Of a DNA stretch of 6,066 nucleotides, positions 1-5,485 are shown one piece after another. The stretch is taken from the NCBI GenBank assembly GCA_003486665.1, contig DNGF01000250.1, forward strand, positions 1-6,066. Direction: 5' to 3'. The position numbers were made by a program, and so were the translations under genes. Source of the DNA: Oscillospiraceae bacterium. GTDB lineage: Bacteria; Bacillota; Clostridia; Oscillospirales; Acutalibacteraceae. The notes below the pieces were generated by a model. That model saw only the letters and a program-made list of their open reading frames with translations, had not been told where the DNA came from and did not search any database. Every line of letters begins with the position of its first letter. Position 1 is the first letter of the stretch.

Positions 1-1
1 C

Positions 2-565
2 CACGGTGTGGGCTGGTGCGCGCCTCAGCAGGGCACCTGCAAGCTTTCGCTCAACGTTAAAAACGGCATCGTCGAAGAGGCTCTTGTTGAAACAATCGGC
101 TGCTCCGGTATGACACATTCCGCTGCTATGGCGGCTGAGATCCTTCCCGGAAAGACAATTCTTGAGGCTCTCAACACAGACCTTGTTTGCGACGCTATCA
201 ATACAGCTATGCGTGAGCTTTTCCTTCAGATCGTATACGGCCGTACACAGTCCGCTTTCTCAGAGGACGGTCTTGTAATCGGCGCAGGTATGGAGGATCT
301 CGGTAAGGGCGCTCGCTCGATGGTCGGCACAATGTACGGCACAAAGGCAAAGGGCGTTCGTTATCTTGAGATGACAGAGGGCTATTGCACAAGAATGGCT
401 CTTGACGCTGACGATCAGGTTATCGGTTATGAATTCGTTTCTCTCGGCAAGATGACAGACTTCATCAAGAAGGGCATGGAGCCGAACGAGGCATATGAGA
501 AATCAAAGGGCACATACGGTCGCTTCGATGAAGCTGTTAAGTATATCGACCCCAGAAAAGAATAA
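2..565 (+). CDS. NifU/IscU-like iron-sulfur cluster assembly scaffold protein, 5'-truncated by window edge
   Basis: Iron-sulfur scaffold-type protein, expected to hold a nascent Fe-S cluster in the cytoplasm and pass it to client proteins. The frame is already open at base 2 and reads HGVGWCAPQQGTCKL. The GTG at base 8 is an internal valine, so the true start is upstream; from memory of the family I estimate 40-50 residues are missing. Counting from base 2, the NifU/IscU-like core covers roughly residues 1-75. It has a GTCKLSLNVKNGIVEEA strand pair, then GCSGMTHSAAMAAE with Cys34, which matches the GC-x-xS-x-AS turn of IscU, and the helix GKTILEAL. Cysteines at 6, 13, 34, 63 and 129 (GYC) are candidate cluster ligands. 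The C-terminal half (about 80-187), ending KYIDPRKE, goes beyond a minimal IscU fold. The next gene starts 20 nt downstream, so the two are almost certainly cotranscribed. The scaffold role comes from the family; the client is unknown. Confidence 0.85.
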   Translation, partial: HGVGWCAPQQGTCKLSLNVKNGIVEEALVETIGCSGMTHSAAMAAEILPGKTILEALNTDLVCDAINTAMRELFLQIVYGRTQSAFSEDGLVIGAGMEDLGKGARSMVGTMYGTKAKGVRYLEMTEGYCTRMALDADDQVIGYEFVSLGKMTDFIKKGMEPNEAYEKSKGTYGRFDEAVKYIDPRKE

Positions 566-568
566 TTG

Positions 569-575
569 AAGGAGG
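569..575 (+). promoter_or_regulatory. Ribosome binding site for the GGGtGRT gene
   Basis: AAGGAGG, a full anti-Shine-Dalgarno match, lies 9 nt before the ATG at 585. It begins just after the stop codon of the scaffold gene. It fixes the start of the downstream gene and suggests strong translation, in keeping with the codon bias of both genes. Confidence 0.85.
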
Positions 576-584
576 AATAACGCA

Positions 585-1583
585 ATGGCACAGTTTGAAG
601 GTTATGAAAGACGTGAGGCTAAGATCCTCGGCGTTCTTAAAGAATACGGTATTTCCTCCATCGACGAATGTAAGGAAATCACACTTGCAAAGGGTATCGA
701 CGTTGACCAGATCGTTCGTTCAACTCAGCCCATTTGCTTCGAAAATGCTATCTGGGCATACACTGTAGGCGCAGCTATCGCTATCAAGATGGGCTGCACA
801 AAGGCTGCAGACGCCGCTGCCGCAATCGGTATCGGTCTTCAGAGCTTCTGCATTCCCGGTTCTGTTGCAGAGAACCGTAAGGTTGGTCTTGGCCACGGTA
901 ATCTCGGCAAAAGACTTCTTTCCGAGGAAACAGAGTGCTTCGCATTCCTCGCAGGTCACGAGTCATTCGCAGCTGCCGAGGGTGCTATCAAAATCGCTCT
1001 TAACGCTAACAAGGTAAGAGTTAAGCCGCTTCGTGTTATCCTTAACGGTCTTGGTAAGGACGCAGCTATGATCATTTCCAGAATCAACGGTTTCACTTAT
1101 GTTGAAACAGAGTTTGATCCGTATAAGGAAGAGGTTAAGGTTGTTTACGAGAAGGCATATTCAAACGGACCGAGAGCGGACGTTAAGTGCTACGGCGCTG
1201 ACAACGTTCCGGAGGGCGTTGCTATCATGAAGCTTGAGAACGTCGGCGTTTCCATCACAGGTAACTCGACAAACCCGACCCGTTTCCAGCATCCCGTTGC
1301 GGGCACATACAAGAAGTGGTGCGTTGAGAACGGCGTTAAGTATTTCTCTGTTGCTTCGGGCGGCGGCACAGGCCGTACACTTCACCCGGACAACATGGCT
1401 GCAGGTCCGTCTTCATACGGTCTTACAGACACAATGGGTCGTATGCACTCTGACGCTCAGTTCGCAGGTTCATCTTCTGTTCCTGCTCACGTTGAGATGA
1501 TGGGTCTTATCGGTATGGGCAACAACCCGATGGTTGGTGCTACCGTTGCAACAGCTGTTGCAGTTGAAGAGGCTATGAAGTAA
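585..1583 (+). CDS. GGGtGRT-family protein, function unknown
   Basis: Complete 332-residue protein of the Pfam family named GGGtGRT, whose usual length is close to 330. The signature GGGTGRT is at residues 259-265, in the context VASGGGTGRTLHPDN. Other likely conserved parts are FCIPGSVAENRKVGLGHGNLGKR (about 88-110), a glycine-rich stretch consistent with nucleotide or phosphate binding, and the C-terminal GLIGMGNNPMVGATVA (about 307-322). There is no signal peptide or obvious membrane segment, so it should be cytoplasmic. It has seven cysteines (29, 51, 71, 89, 118, 202, 246), notable beside an Fe-S scaffold gene. The start is set by the AAGGAGG 9 nt upstream. No biochemical activity is known to me for this family; a role in handling or using Fe-S clusters is inferred only from the neighbour. 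Family assignment is firm and function is open. Confidence 0.93.
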   Translation: MAQFEGYERREAKILGVLKEYGISSIDECKEITLAKGIDVDQIVRSTQPICFENAIWAYTVGAAIAIKMGCTKAADAAAAIGIGLQSFCIPGSVAENRKVGLGHGNLGKRLLSEETECFAFLAGHESFAAAEGAIKIALNANKVRVKPLRVILNGLGKDAAMIISRINGFTYVETEFDPYKEEVKVVYEKAYSNGPRADVKCYGADNVPEGVAIMKLENVGVSITGNSTNPTRFQHPVAGTYKKWCVENGVKYFSVASGGGTGRTLHPDNMAAGPSSYGLTDTMGRMHSDAQFAGSSSVPAHVEMMGLIGMGNNPMVGATVATAVAVEEAMK

Positions 1584-1589
1584 TCTGCA

Positions 1590-1606
1590 AAGCCTTATAT
1601 ATCAAC
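1590..1606 (+). repeat. Direct repeat A, copy 1
   Basis: AAGCCTTATATATCAAC starts 7 nt after the GGGtGRT stop codon. It matches copy 2 at 1741-1757 at 16 of 17 positions, and looser similarity (TTTC, GAG, CTT) continues for about 13 nt in both. Copy 1 can fold into a weak 6-bp stem, AAAGCC (1589-1594) with GGCTTT (1615-1620), around a 20-nt loop. Role unknown. Confidence 0.7.
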
Positions 1607-1624
1607 GTTTCTGAGGCTTTCAAG

Positions 1625-1651
1625 GCTATTTGAGAAATATTCTGAAATAGC
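1625..1651 (+). repeat. Near-perfect 27-nt inverted repeat (hairpin)
   Basis: GCTATTT (1625-1631) pairs with AAATAGC (1645-1651). Inside it AGAA (1633-1636) pairs with TTCT (1640-1643) around the loop ATA, with a single G-G mismatch between the two stems. There is no T-run after it, so it is not an intrinsic terminator. It lies in the probable 3' UTR of the GGGtGRT gene and could stabilise RNA or be a protein-binding dyad. Confidence 0.65.
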
Positions 1652-1657
1652 AGTAAA
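1644..1657 (+). repeat. Direct repeat B, copy 1
   Basis: GAAATAGCAGTAAA matches copy 2 at 1726-1739 (GAAATAGCGGTAAA) at 13 of 14 positions. It overlaps the right arm of the 1625-1651 hairpin. Copy 2 directly abuts repeat A copy 2, so the A and B repeats form a nested A-B-B-A layout. Confidence 0.6.
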
Positions 1658-1679
1658 TGCCATTTATTTCCATGAAAAC

Positions 1680-1724
1680 GTGGATTTGTCCACATTTTGT
1701 CCACGGATTTCTGAGCTGTGGACA
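1680..1724. repeat. Cluster of TGTCCAC motifs, two direct and one inverted
   Basis: TTTGTCCAC occurs at 1685-1693 and again at 1696-1704, exactly 11 bp apart, about one helical turn. Its inverse GTGGACA lies at 1718-1724, so 1698-1704 and 1718-1724 form a 7-bp stem with a 13-nt loop. GTGGA (1680-1684) also pairs with TCCAC (1689-1693). TTGTCCACA (1686-1694) differs from a DnaA box (TTATCCACA) by one base. Same-phase spacing suggests a protein-binding site; its identity is unknown. Confidence 0.5.
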
Positions 1725-1725
1725 G

Positions 1726-1739
1726 GAAATAGCGGTAAA
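1726..1739 (+). repeat. Direct repeat B, copy 2
   Basis: GAAATAGCGGTAAA, 13 of 14 identical to 1644-1657. It sits between the TGTCCAC cluster and repeat A copy 2, with one base separating it from the latter. Confidence 0.6.
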
Positions 1740-1740
1740 G

Positions 1741-1757
1741 AAGCCTTATAAATCAAC
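1741..1757 (+). repeat. Direct repeat A, copy 2
   Basis: AAGCCTTATAAATCAAC, 16 of 17 identical to 1590-1606 and offset from it by 151 bp. It lies just before the terminator hairpin. A pair of repeats enclosing about 134 bp of motif-rich DNA could be an attachment-site scar or a short genomic repeat element; neither can be proved here. Confidence 0.7.
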
Positions 1758-1763
1758 ACTTTC

Positions 1764-1796
1764 AGAGCTTCGCTCACTTTGAGCGAGGCTCTTTTT
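1764..1796 (+). terminator. Rho-independent terminator for the scaffold/GGGtGRT operon
   Basis: The stem is AGAGCTTCGCTC (1764-1775) with GAGCGAGGCTCT (1781-1792), 12 bp including one G-T wobble, with the 5-nt loop ACTTT. It runs straight into five T residues (1792-1796). The T-run is only on the + strand side, so it stops + strand transcription from block 1. It lies about 180 nt after the GGGtGRT stop codon, which implies a long 3' UTR containing the A and B repeats. Confidence 0.9.
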
Positions 1797-1997
1797 CTGT
1801 CTCAAAATCGACTTTTCAAAATGCCCTCGGTCCTCATTTGTCCTCATAATCCAAAATCTGACTCAATTTGCAGTCAGAATCCTGAGCACGGCACCGCTTT
1901 TTCACCGTATAAAAAACATTCCCACCCCAAAAATCACATTTTCGGCAGGAATGAATATTGATGTATATTTTTAAAATCCGACTGTTCATTTTAGGTG
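1797..1997. other. Intergenic stretch with no convincing gene
   Basis: The stretch lies between the terminator and the promoter. It contains two GTCCTCAT motifs (1830-1837 and 1840-1847, 10 bp apart) and one small hairpin (1857-1878), then AT-rich DNA. A 60-codon open frame runs through it but starts inside the terminator hairpin, lacks a Shine-Dalgarno and reads as low-complexity, so I do not call it a gene. No tRNA, riboswitch or other RNA is recognised. Confidence 0.6.
1857..1878 (+). repeat. Small perfect inverted repeat
   Basis: TCTGACT (1857-1863) pairs with AGTCAGA (1872-1878), a perfect 7-bp stem with an 8-nt loop. No T-run follows. It may be an operator-like site or chance. Confidence 0.4.
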
Positions 1998-2026
1998 TTG
2001 ACAATGCGATATAATTATATCATAAT
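1998..2026 (+). promoter_or_regulatory. Sigma-A promoter of the regulator-kinase-binding protein operon
   Basis: A consensus -35 TTGACA (1998-2003) and a -10 CATAAT (2021-2026) are separated by the optimal 17 bp. Transcription would start near 2032-2035, leaving an untranslated leader of about 150 nt before the response regulator. A second TATAAT at 2026-2031 has a 22-bp spacer and is a poor alternative. The -10 sits in the middle of a perfect inverted repeat, suggesting repressor or autoregulator control. Confidence 0.8.
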
Positions 2027-2035
2027 ATAATTATA
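2010..2035. promoter_or_regulatory. Perfect 11-bp inverted repeat over the -10 region, candidate operator
   Basis: Left arm TATAATTATAT (2010-2020) is the exact reverse complement of right arm ATATAATTATA (2025-2035), with the spacer CATA. Each arm also contains the 10-bp palindrome TATAATTATA, so that palindrome recurs at 16-bp spacing. The dyad covers the -10 hexamer and the probable start site, where bound protein would block polymerase. The sequence is wholly AT, so chance symmetry is likelier than in mixed DNA, but 11 of 11 pairs is notable. Confidence 0.55.
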
Positions 2036-2040
2036 CGGAG

Positions 2041-2157
2041 TTGAGTGCAACTACTTCTTTTGAACAAAAAACGATTGAGCTTTGTGAAAATCTCATTGCA
2101 GTTGGAGATGAACGTCTTGCAGGAAGAGTGAGAGTATCTGCTGATAAAATATATTAA
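2041..2157 (+). other. Possible 38-codon leader ORF or gene remnant
   Basis: An open frame from TTG at 2041 to TAA at 2155-2157 encodes a peptide beginning SATTSFEQKTIELCENL and ending ADKIY. The residue mix (charged, helix-forming, no odd repeats) looks more like real protein than random AT-rich DNA. However, the only Shine-Dalgarno-like bases (GGAG, 2037-2040) touch the TTG with no spacer, and the frame can extend back only to 2026, after an upstream stop. It lies wholly in the leader of the response regulator gene. It could be a leader peptide, a small unrecognised protein, or the decayed tail of a former gene. I do not recognise a family. Confidence 0.3.
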
Positions 2158-2168
2158 GTAATTTAATT

Positions 2169-2175
2169 GAGAGGG
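2169..2175 (+). promoter_or_regulatory. Ribosome binding site for the response regulator
   Basis: GAGAGGG lies 6 nt before the ATG at 2182. It is a moderate match, weaker than the sites of the neighbouring genes, but well spaced. It supports this ATG as the start, as does the immediate beginning of the receiver domain. Confidence 0.7.
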
Positions 2176-2181
2176 TAAATT

Positions 2182-3765
2182 ATGTATAGCTTACTTGTTG
2201 TTGATGATGAAATTCGCCAAAGAGAAGCAGTTATAAAAAGCGTTGACTGGGAAAAAGCGGGGTTTAATGTTGTCGGTGATGCCGAAAACGGGATTGAGGC
2301 ACTTGAACTTCTTGAAAAACTGGAGCCCGATTTGATTTTAACGGATATAAAAATGCCTCTTATGACGGGACTTGAGCTTGCAAGCAAGGTTAGAGAAATA
2401 AGACCTGCCACAAAGTTTGTTATTTTAAGCGGATATGATGATTTTGAATATGCACAAGAGGCATTCAAATATAATGTAATTCGGTATCTTTTAAAGCCTA
2501 TTTCCGCAAGCGAGCTAAGCGAGGAATTTATAAAAATTAAAGCGGAAATGGACGAGGAATTTGAAAGGCTTAAAACGGGCTCGTCAAATGAAGAAACCGA
2601 GCTGAGATTAAAGAAAGCCGAATTTCTCTTGCCTCTTCTTTTAGGAACCGGCGAAGATATTCACGCATCTCAGGATTTAAAAAACACGGCAAAGCAGCTT
2701 GGACTTATTAAAAGTGACAATGACTGTTACAGCGTCGTTGTGTCAAAATTCAAAGCCTTCGGCGGTGAAAGCTGTACCGGGGTTCATCATATTGATTTTG
2801 TAAACAGCATTTTCGGAAAATATACGGATTGTGAGAGCTTTTTTGTAAACGGCAGAATTGTGACGCTTGTTACAAGTAAACCCGAAGAAATGTCATCAAA
2901 ACTAAGACTCCCTGTAATTGAACTCGTACAAAGCGCTCAAAAATTATTTAACCAAAAATGCACGATAGGCATAAGCCAAACGGTTGATAATCCATCACTT
3001 TTGTCGGTTGCGTGCACACAGGCTATCACCGCAAGGCGATATACCTCCGACGGTGCAGGCGACATCAGATTTATCAATGACCAAGAGCGCAAAAGCGCCT
3101 ACGAGCTTGAGAATATTGAAAAATCCGTCTATAAACTTGAGCAGCTTTTGAAAGTGGGCAGTAAAAACGAAATAAGACAATTCCTTGAAAATATGCTTTC
3201 CGAAAAAAGCAGGACGGGCATAGATTACTTGATTATCCAAATACTTGCAACGGCACACAGGTGTGTAAGCGTATTATCCGACAGTGACGCCTTATCCGAG
3301 CTTTTTTCATCCAATAATTTCTTTACATCCCGACTTTCGCTTGATTTTAATGAGCAATACAAAAAAGAGTTGATTTCACTTTGCCTTGATGCAAGGGATA
3401 TTATTTATCGTTCGCAAAGACACGAAAGTGAGAACATTTGTGACAGGGCGCTTCAAATCATTGATGACGAATATATGAATGAGGATTTGTCGCTTACCGA
3501 TGCAAGTGACAAGTTAGGCGTAAGCCCGAATTATTTAAGCGCGCTTATCAAGAAAACGAAAGCTCAAAACTTTGTAACACTTGTAACCGAACGAAGAATG
3601 AAGGCGGCAAGCGATTTGCTGCTTTGCACATCAATGAAAATTTTTGAAATATCGGAAAAATGCGGTTACAGTGACCAGCATTATTTCAGTTATTGCTTTA
3701 AAAAATATTATGGTATGTCGCCGAACAAATACAGAGAAGAGCATTTAGGAGGAGGCAATGTTTAA
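2182..3765 (+). CDS. YesN-type response regulator with AraC-family DNA-binding domain
   Basis: Cytoplasmic transcription factor of a two-component system, 527 residues, typical for YesN-like regulators. Residues 1-125 form a complete receiver domain: acidic pair D8-D9 (VVDDE), phospho-acceptor D55 (LILTDIKMP), S83 (ILSG) and K105 (LLKP). Residues about 145-300 are a linker region; TIGISQTVDNPSLLSVACTQ resembles the degenerate GGDEF-like fold found in many YesN/CdaR proteins, but it lacks a GGDEF catalytic motif. Residues about 415-520 are the AraC domain, with one helix-turn-helix near 436-456 (LTDASDKLGVSPNYLSALIK), a second near 486-506 (IFEISEKCGYSDQHYF) and the family signature GMSPNKYRE at 511-519. 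Phosphorylation by the kinase encoded next should drive DNA binding. The gene end overlaps the kinase start by 8 nt. Regulated genes are unknown; this operon and sugar uptake or catabolic genes are the natural candidates. Confidence 0.95.
   Translation: MYSLLVVDDEIRQREAVIKSVDWEKAGFNVVGDAENGIEALELLEKLEPDLILTDIKMPLMTGLELASKVREIRPATKFVILSGYDDFEYAQEAFKYNVIRYLLKPISASELSEEFIKIKAEMDEEFERLKTGSSNEETELRLKKAEFLLPLLLGTGEDIHASQDLKNTAKQLGLIKSDNDCYSVVVSKFKAFGGESCTGVHHIDFVNSIFGKYTDCESFFVNGRIVTLVTSKPEEMSSKLRLPVIELVQSAQKLFNQKCTIGISQTVDNPSLLSVACTQAITARRYTSDGAGDIRFINDQERKSAYELENIEKSVYKLEQLLKVGSKNEIRQFLENMLSEKSRTGIDYLIIQILATAHRCVSVLSDSDALSELFSSNNFFTSRLSLDFNEQYKKELISLCLDARDIIYRSQRHESENICDRALQIIDDEYMNEDLSLTDASDKLGVSPNYLSALIKKTKAQNFVTLVTERRMKAASDLLLCTSMKIFEISEKCGYSDQHYFSYCFKKYYGMSPNKYREEHLGGGNV
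3747..3755 (+). promoter_or_regulatory. Ribosome binding site for the histidine kinase, inside the regulator gene
   Basis: AGGAGGAGG encodes the Gly-Gly-Gly near the end of the response regulator and sits just before the kinase ATG at 3758. The first AGGAGG gives a 5-nt spacer. Being inside the upstream coding region, it supports translational coupling of regulator and kinase. Confidence 0.85.
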
Positions 3766-5485
3766 GCGTAATAAAATTAAGCTGTCAGTATTGATTATCG
3801 CAATAGTTGTTTTCGGTGTTGTTTTTTCAACGCTTGCATCAACATTGCTTTTTGGCGTATTTTATGAAAAATCAATGTTTAATTCGGCGTGTGTTTCGAG
3901 CAAGCAAGCTGTTTCGCAGGCTAATGAAACCGTTTCCAATTATATGTCGTCAATCAAAAACAAGCTCAATAATTTATGCAAGGAAACGGACAATTATACG
4001 GATATATCATCACTTCAAAGTGCAATATATGCAGCGGCAAGACTTGAAGAGGACATATATTGCGTAATGATTTATGATATGCAGGGCAATCTGCTTTTAG
4101 ACGGAAACGGTAATAACATAAAAGTTAAAAGCAATGCAACAAATTTATCTTATGATAAGTCTGTTTTCTCAAATCTCAAAGACGGATTCGCAATCACACA
4201 GCCTCATGTAAATACGCTTTATAAAAACAAATATCCTTGGGTTGTTACTATTGCGAAAAGGGAATATTCAAATCTTTTTGCACAGCAGGTTTTTGTTGCG
4301 ATAGATTTTAAGTTTTCATCAATCGCAAAATACATTGATAAAGTGAGCATCGGTCAAAGGGGCTATTGCTATATAATCAATTCAAAAGGAGAAATCATTT
4401 ACCATCCGCAGCAGCAAATGCTTTTTTCGGGGTTGAAAAAGGAAAATGCCGATGCAATTATCGACCTTACCGACGGAATACACAGAATGAAGGATAATAT
4501 TTACAATATTTCATCTCTTAATTCGTGTAATTGGAAAATAGTCGGTGTAAGTTTTAATGACGAGATAACTCAAGCTGTTAAGAACCAAGTAATCATCGGC
4601 TCGATTTTTGCACTTCTTTTTAGTCTTTTAATATCGGTTGTTATTTATTTTTTGCTTTCAAGAACCGTTACAAGACCTGTCAGGAAACTTGTTGATTCTA
4701 TGCAAAAATTTGAAGAGCAGGCAGAGGCGTTTGAATACAAGGCTGATATGAGTAATGTATTGGAATTTCAAACTCTCTCGGCATCATTTGAGCATATGGT
4801 GCTTATGATTCAGTCACTTGTCGAAAAGGTGCACAATGAAGAAATCATACTCAGAAAAACCGAGCTTAAGGCATTGCAGGCTCAAATCAACCCTCACTTT
4901 CTTTATAACACGCTTGATTCAATTCAATGGATGTGCGAGCAGGACAACAGCAAGGATGCAGTTAAAATGGTGGGTGCGCTCGCAAAACTTTTCAGAATAA
5001 GTATCAGCCACGGAAATGAATTTATTACAATCGGCGACGAGCTTAAACATGCCGAAAGCTATCTTATTATTCAAAGTTACCGATATAAAAATCAGTTTAC
5101 CTATTCATTTGATGTTGACGAAAGCGTATTGGGCTATATGTGCAACAAAATAACCATTCAACCGTTCATTGAAAACGCTATTTATCACGGGCTTAATCGA
5201 ATGGTTGATGAGGGCGAAATTAAAATTACTGTTGAATGCTGCGGTAAGGATATTGTCATAATGGTTAAAGACAACGGCCTTGGTATGACTGAGGAGCAAT
5301 GCAAAACCATTCTTCAAAAGGATAGAAGTGACTCAAAGGGTATCGGCGTTAAAAATGTCAACGACCGACTTAAAATCTATTTCGGCGAAGAATACGGAAT
5401 TACTATTGACAGCGAGCTTGATGTAGGAACCACAGTCACGATTAAAATTCCAAAGATTGAGAAAGGACACGAAAATGAATATTAA
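3758..5485 (+). CDS. YesM-type membrane sensor histidine kinase
   Basis: Membrane histidine kinase of 575 residues, the partner of the upstream YesN-type regulator. Transmembrane segment 1 is about residues 8-34. An extracytoplasmic region of about 240 residues (35-275) follows and looks like a dCache sensor, with the characteristic GYCYIINSKGEIIYHP at 202-217. Transmembrane segment 2 is about 278-301, followed by a HAMP linker (about 302-355). The kinase core is of the His_kinase/LytS-YesM class: phospho-acceptor H380 in QAQINPHFLYNTLDSIQ, then an ATPase domain with N box N473 (QPFIENAIYHG), G1 box D505-N-G-L-G509 and G2 box G528-I-G. All catalytic motifs are intact. It overlaps the regulator by 8 nt and the next gene by 11 nt, so the three should be made together. 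The signal may be a small molecule bound by the dCache domain or ligand presented by the downstream binding protein. The ligand cannot be read from the sequence. Confidence 0.95.
   Translation: MFKRNKIKLSVLIIAIVVFGVVFSTLASTLLFGVFYEKSMFNSACVSSKQAVSQANETVSNYMSSIKNKLNNLCKETDNYTDISSLQSAIYAAARLEEDIYCVMIYDMQGNLLLDGNGNNIKVKSNATNLSYDKSVFSNLKDGFAITQPHVNTLYKNKYPWVVTIAKREYSNLFAQQVFVAIDFKFSSIAKYIDKVSIGQRGYCYIINSKGEIIYHPQQQMLFSGLKKENADAIIDLTDGIHRMKDNIYNISSLNSCNWKIVGVSFNDEITQAVKNQVIIGSIFALLFSLLISVVIYFLLSRTVTRPVRKLVDSMQKFEEQAEAFEYKADMSNVLEFQTLSASFEHMVLMIQSLVEKVHNEEIILRKTELKALQAQINPHFLYNTLDSIQWMCEQDNSKDAVKMVGALAKLFRISISHGNEFITIGDELKHAESYLIIQSYRYKNQFTYSFDVDESVLGYMCNKITIQPFIENAIYHGLNRMVDEGEIKITVECCGKDIVIMVKDNGLGMTEEQCKTILQKDRSDSKGIGVKNVNDRLKIYFGEEYGITIDSELDVGTTVTIKIPKIEKGHENEY
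5461..5467 (+). promoter_or_regulatory. Ribosome binding site for the substrate-binding lipoprotein, inside the kinase gene
   Basis: GAAAGGA lies 7 nt before the ATG at 5475, within the last codons of the kinase. It supports this start, as does the lysine-rich signal sequence that follows directly. Confidence 0.7.

Noticed and set aside
8..10. GTG at base 8 as the true start of the Fe-S scaffold gene
   Set aside because: The frame is open upstream to the window edge and His-Gly before it continues the family motif, so this GTG is an internal valine.
1161..1385. Minus strand open frame within the GGGtGRT gene
   Set aside because: It is a shadow of a strongly codon-biased real gene, with no ribosome site or homologous domain recognised.
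1625..1651. Hairpin as the transcription terminator of block 1
   Set aside because: There is no T-run after the stem; the hairpin at 1764-1796 is longer, more GC-rich and followed by five Ts.
1680..1724. Replication origin based on DnaA-like boxes
   Set aside because: No exact DnaA box, no dnaA or dnaN gene and no adjacent AT-rich unwinding region; the matches are one or more mismatches off.
1779..1961. A 60-codon + strand open frame in the gap
   Set aside because: It starts inside the loop of the terminator hairpin, has no Shine-Dalgarno, and its peptide is rich in His, Pro, Ser and Asn without any recognisable domain.
2035..2181. Riboswitch in the leader of the response regulator gene
   Set aside because: I can see only short stems of about 5 bp and no conserved aptamer motif or terminator/antiterminator pair.
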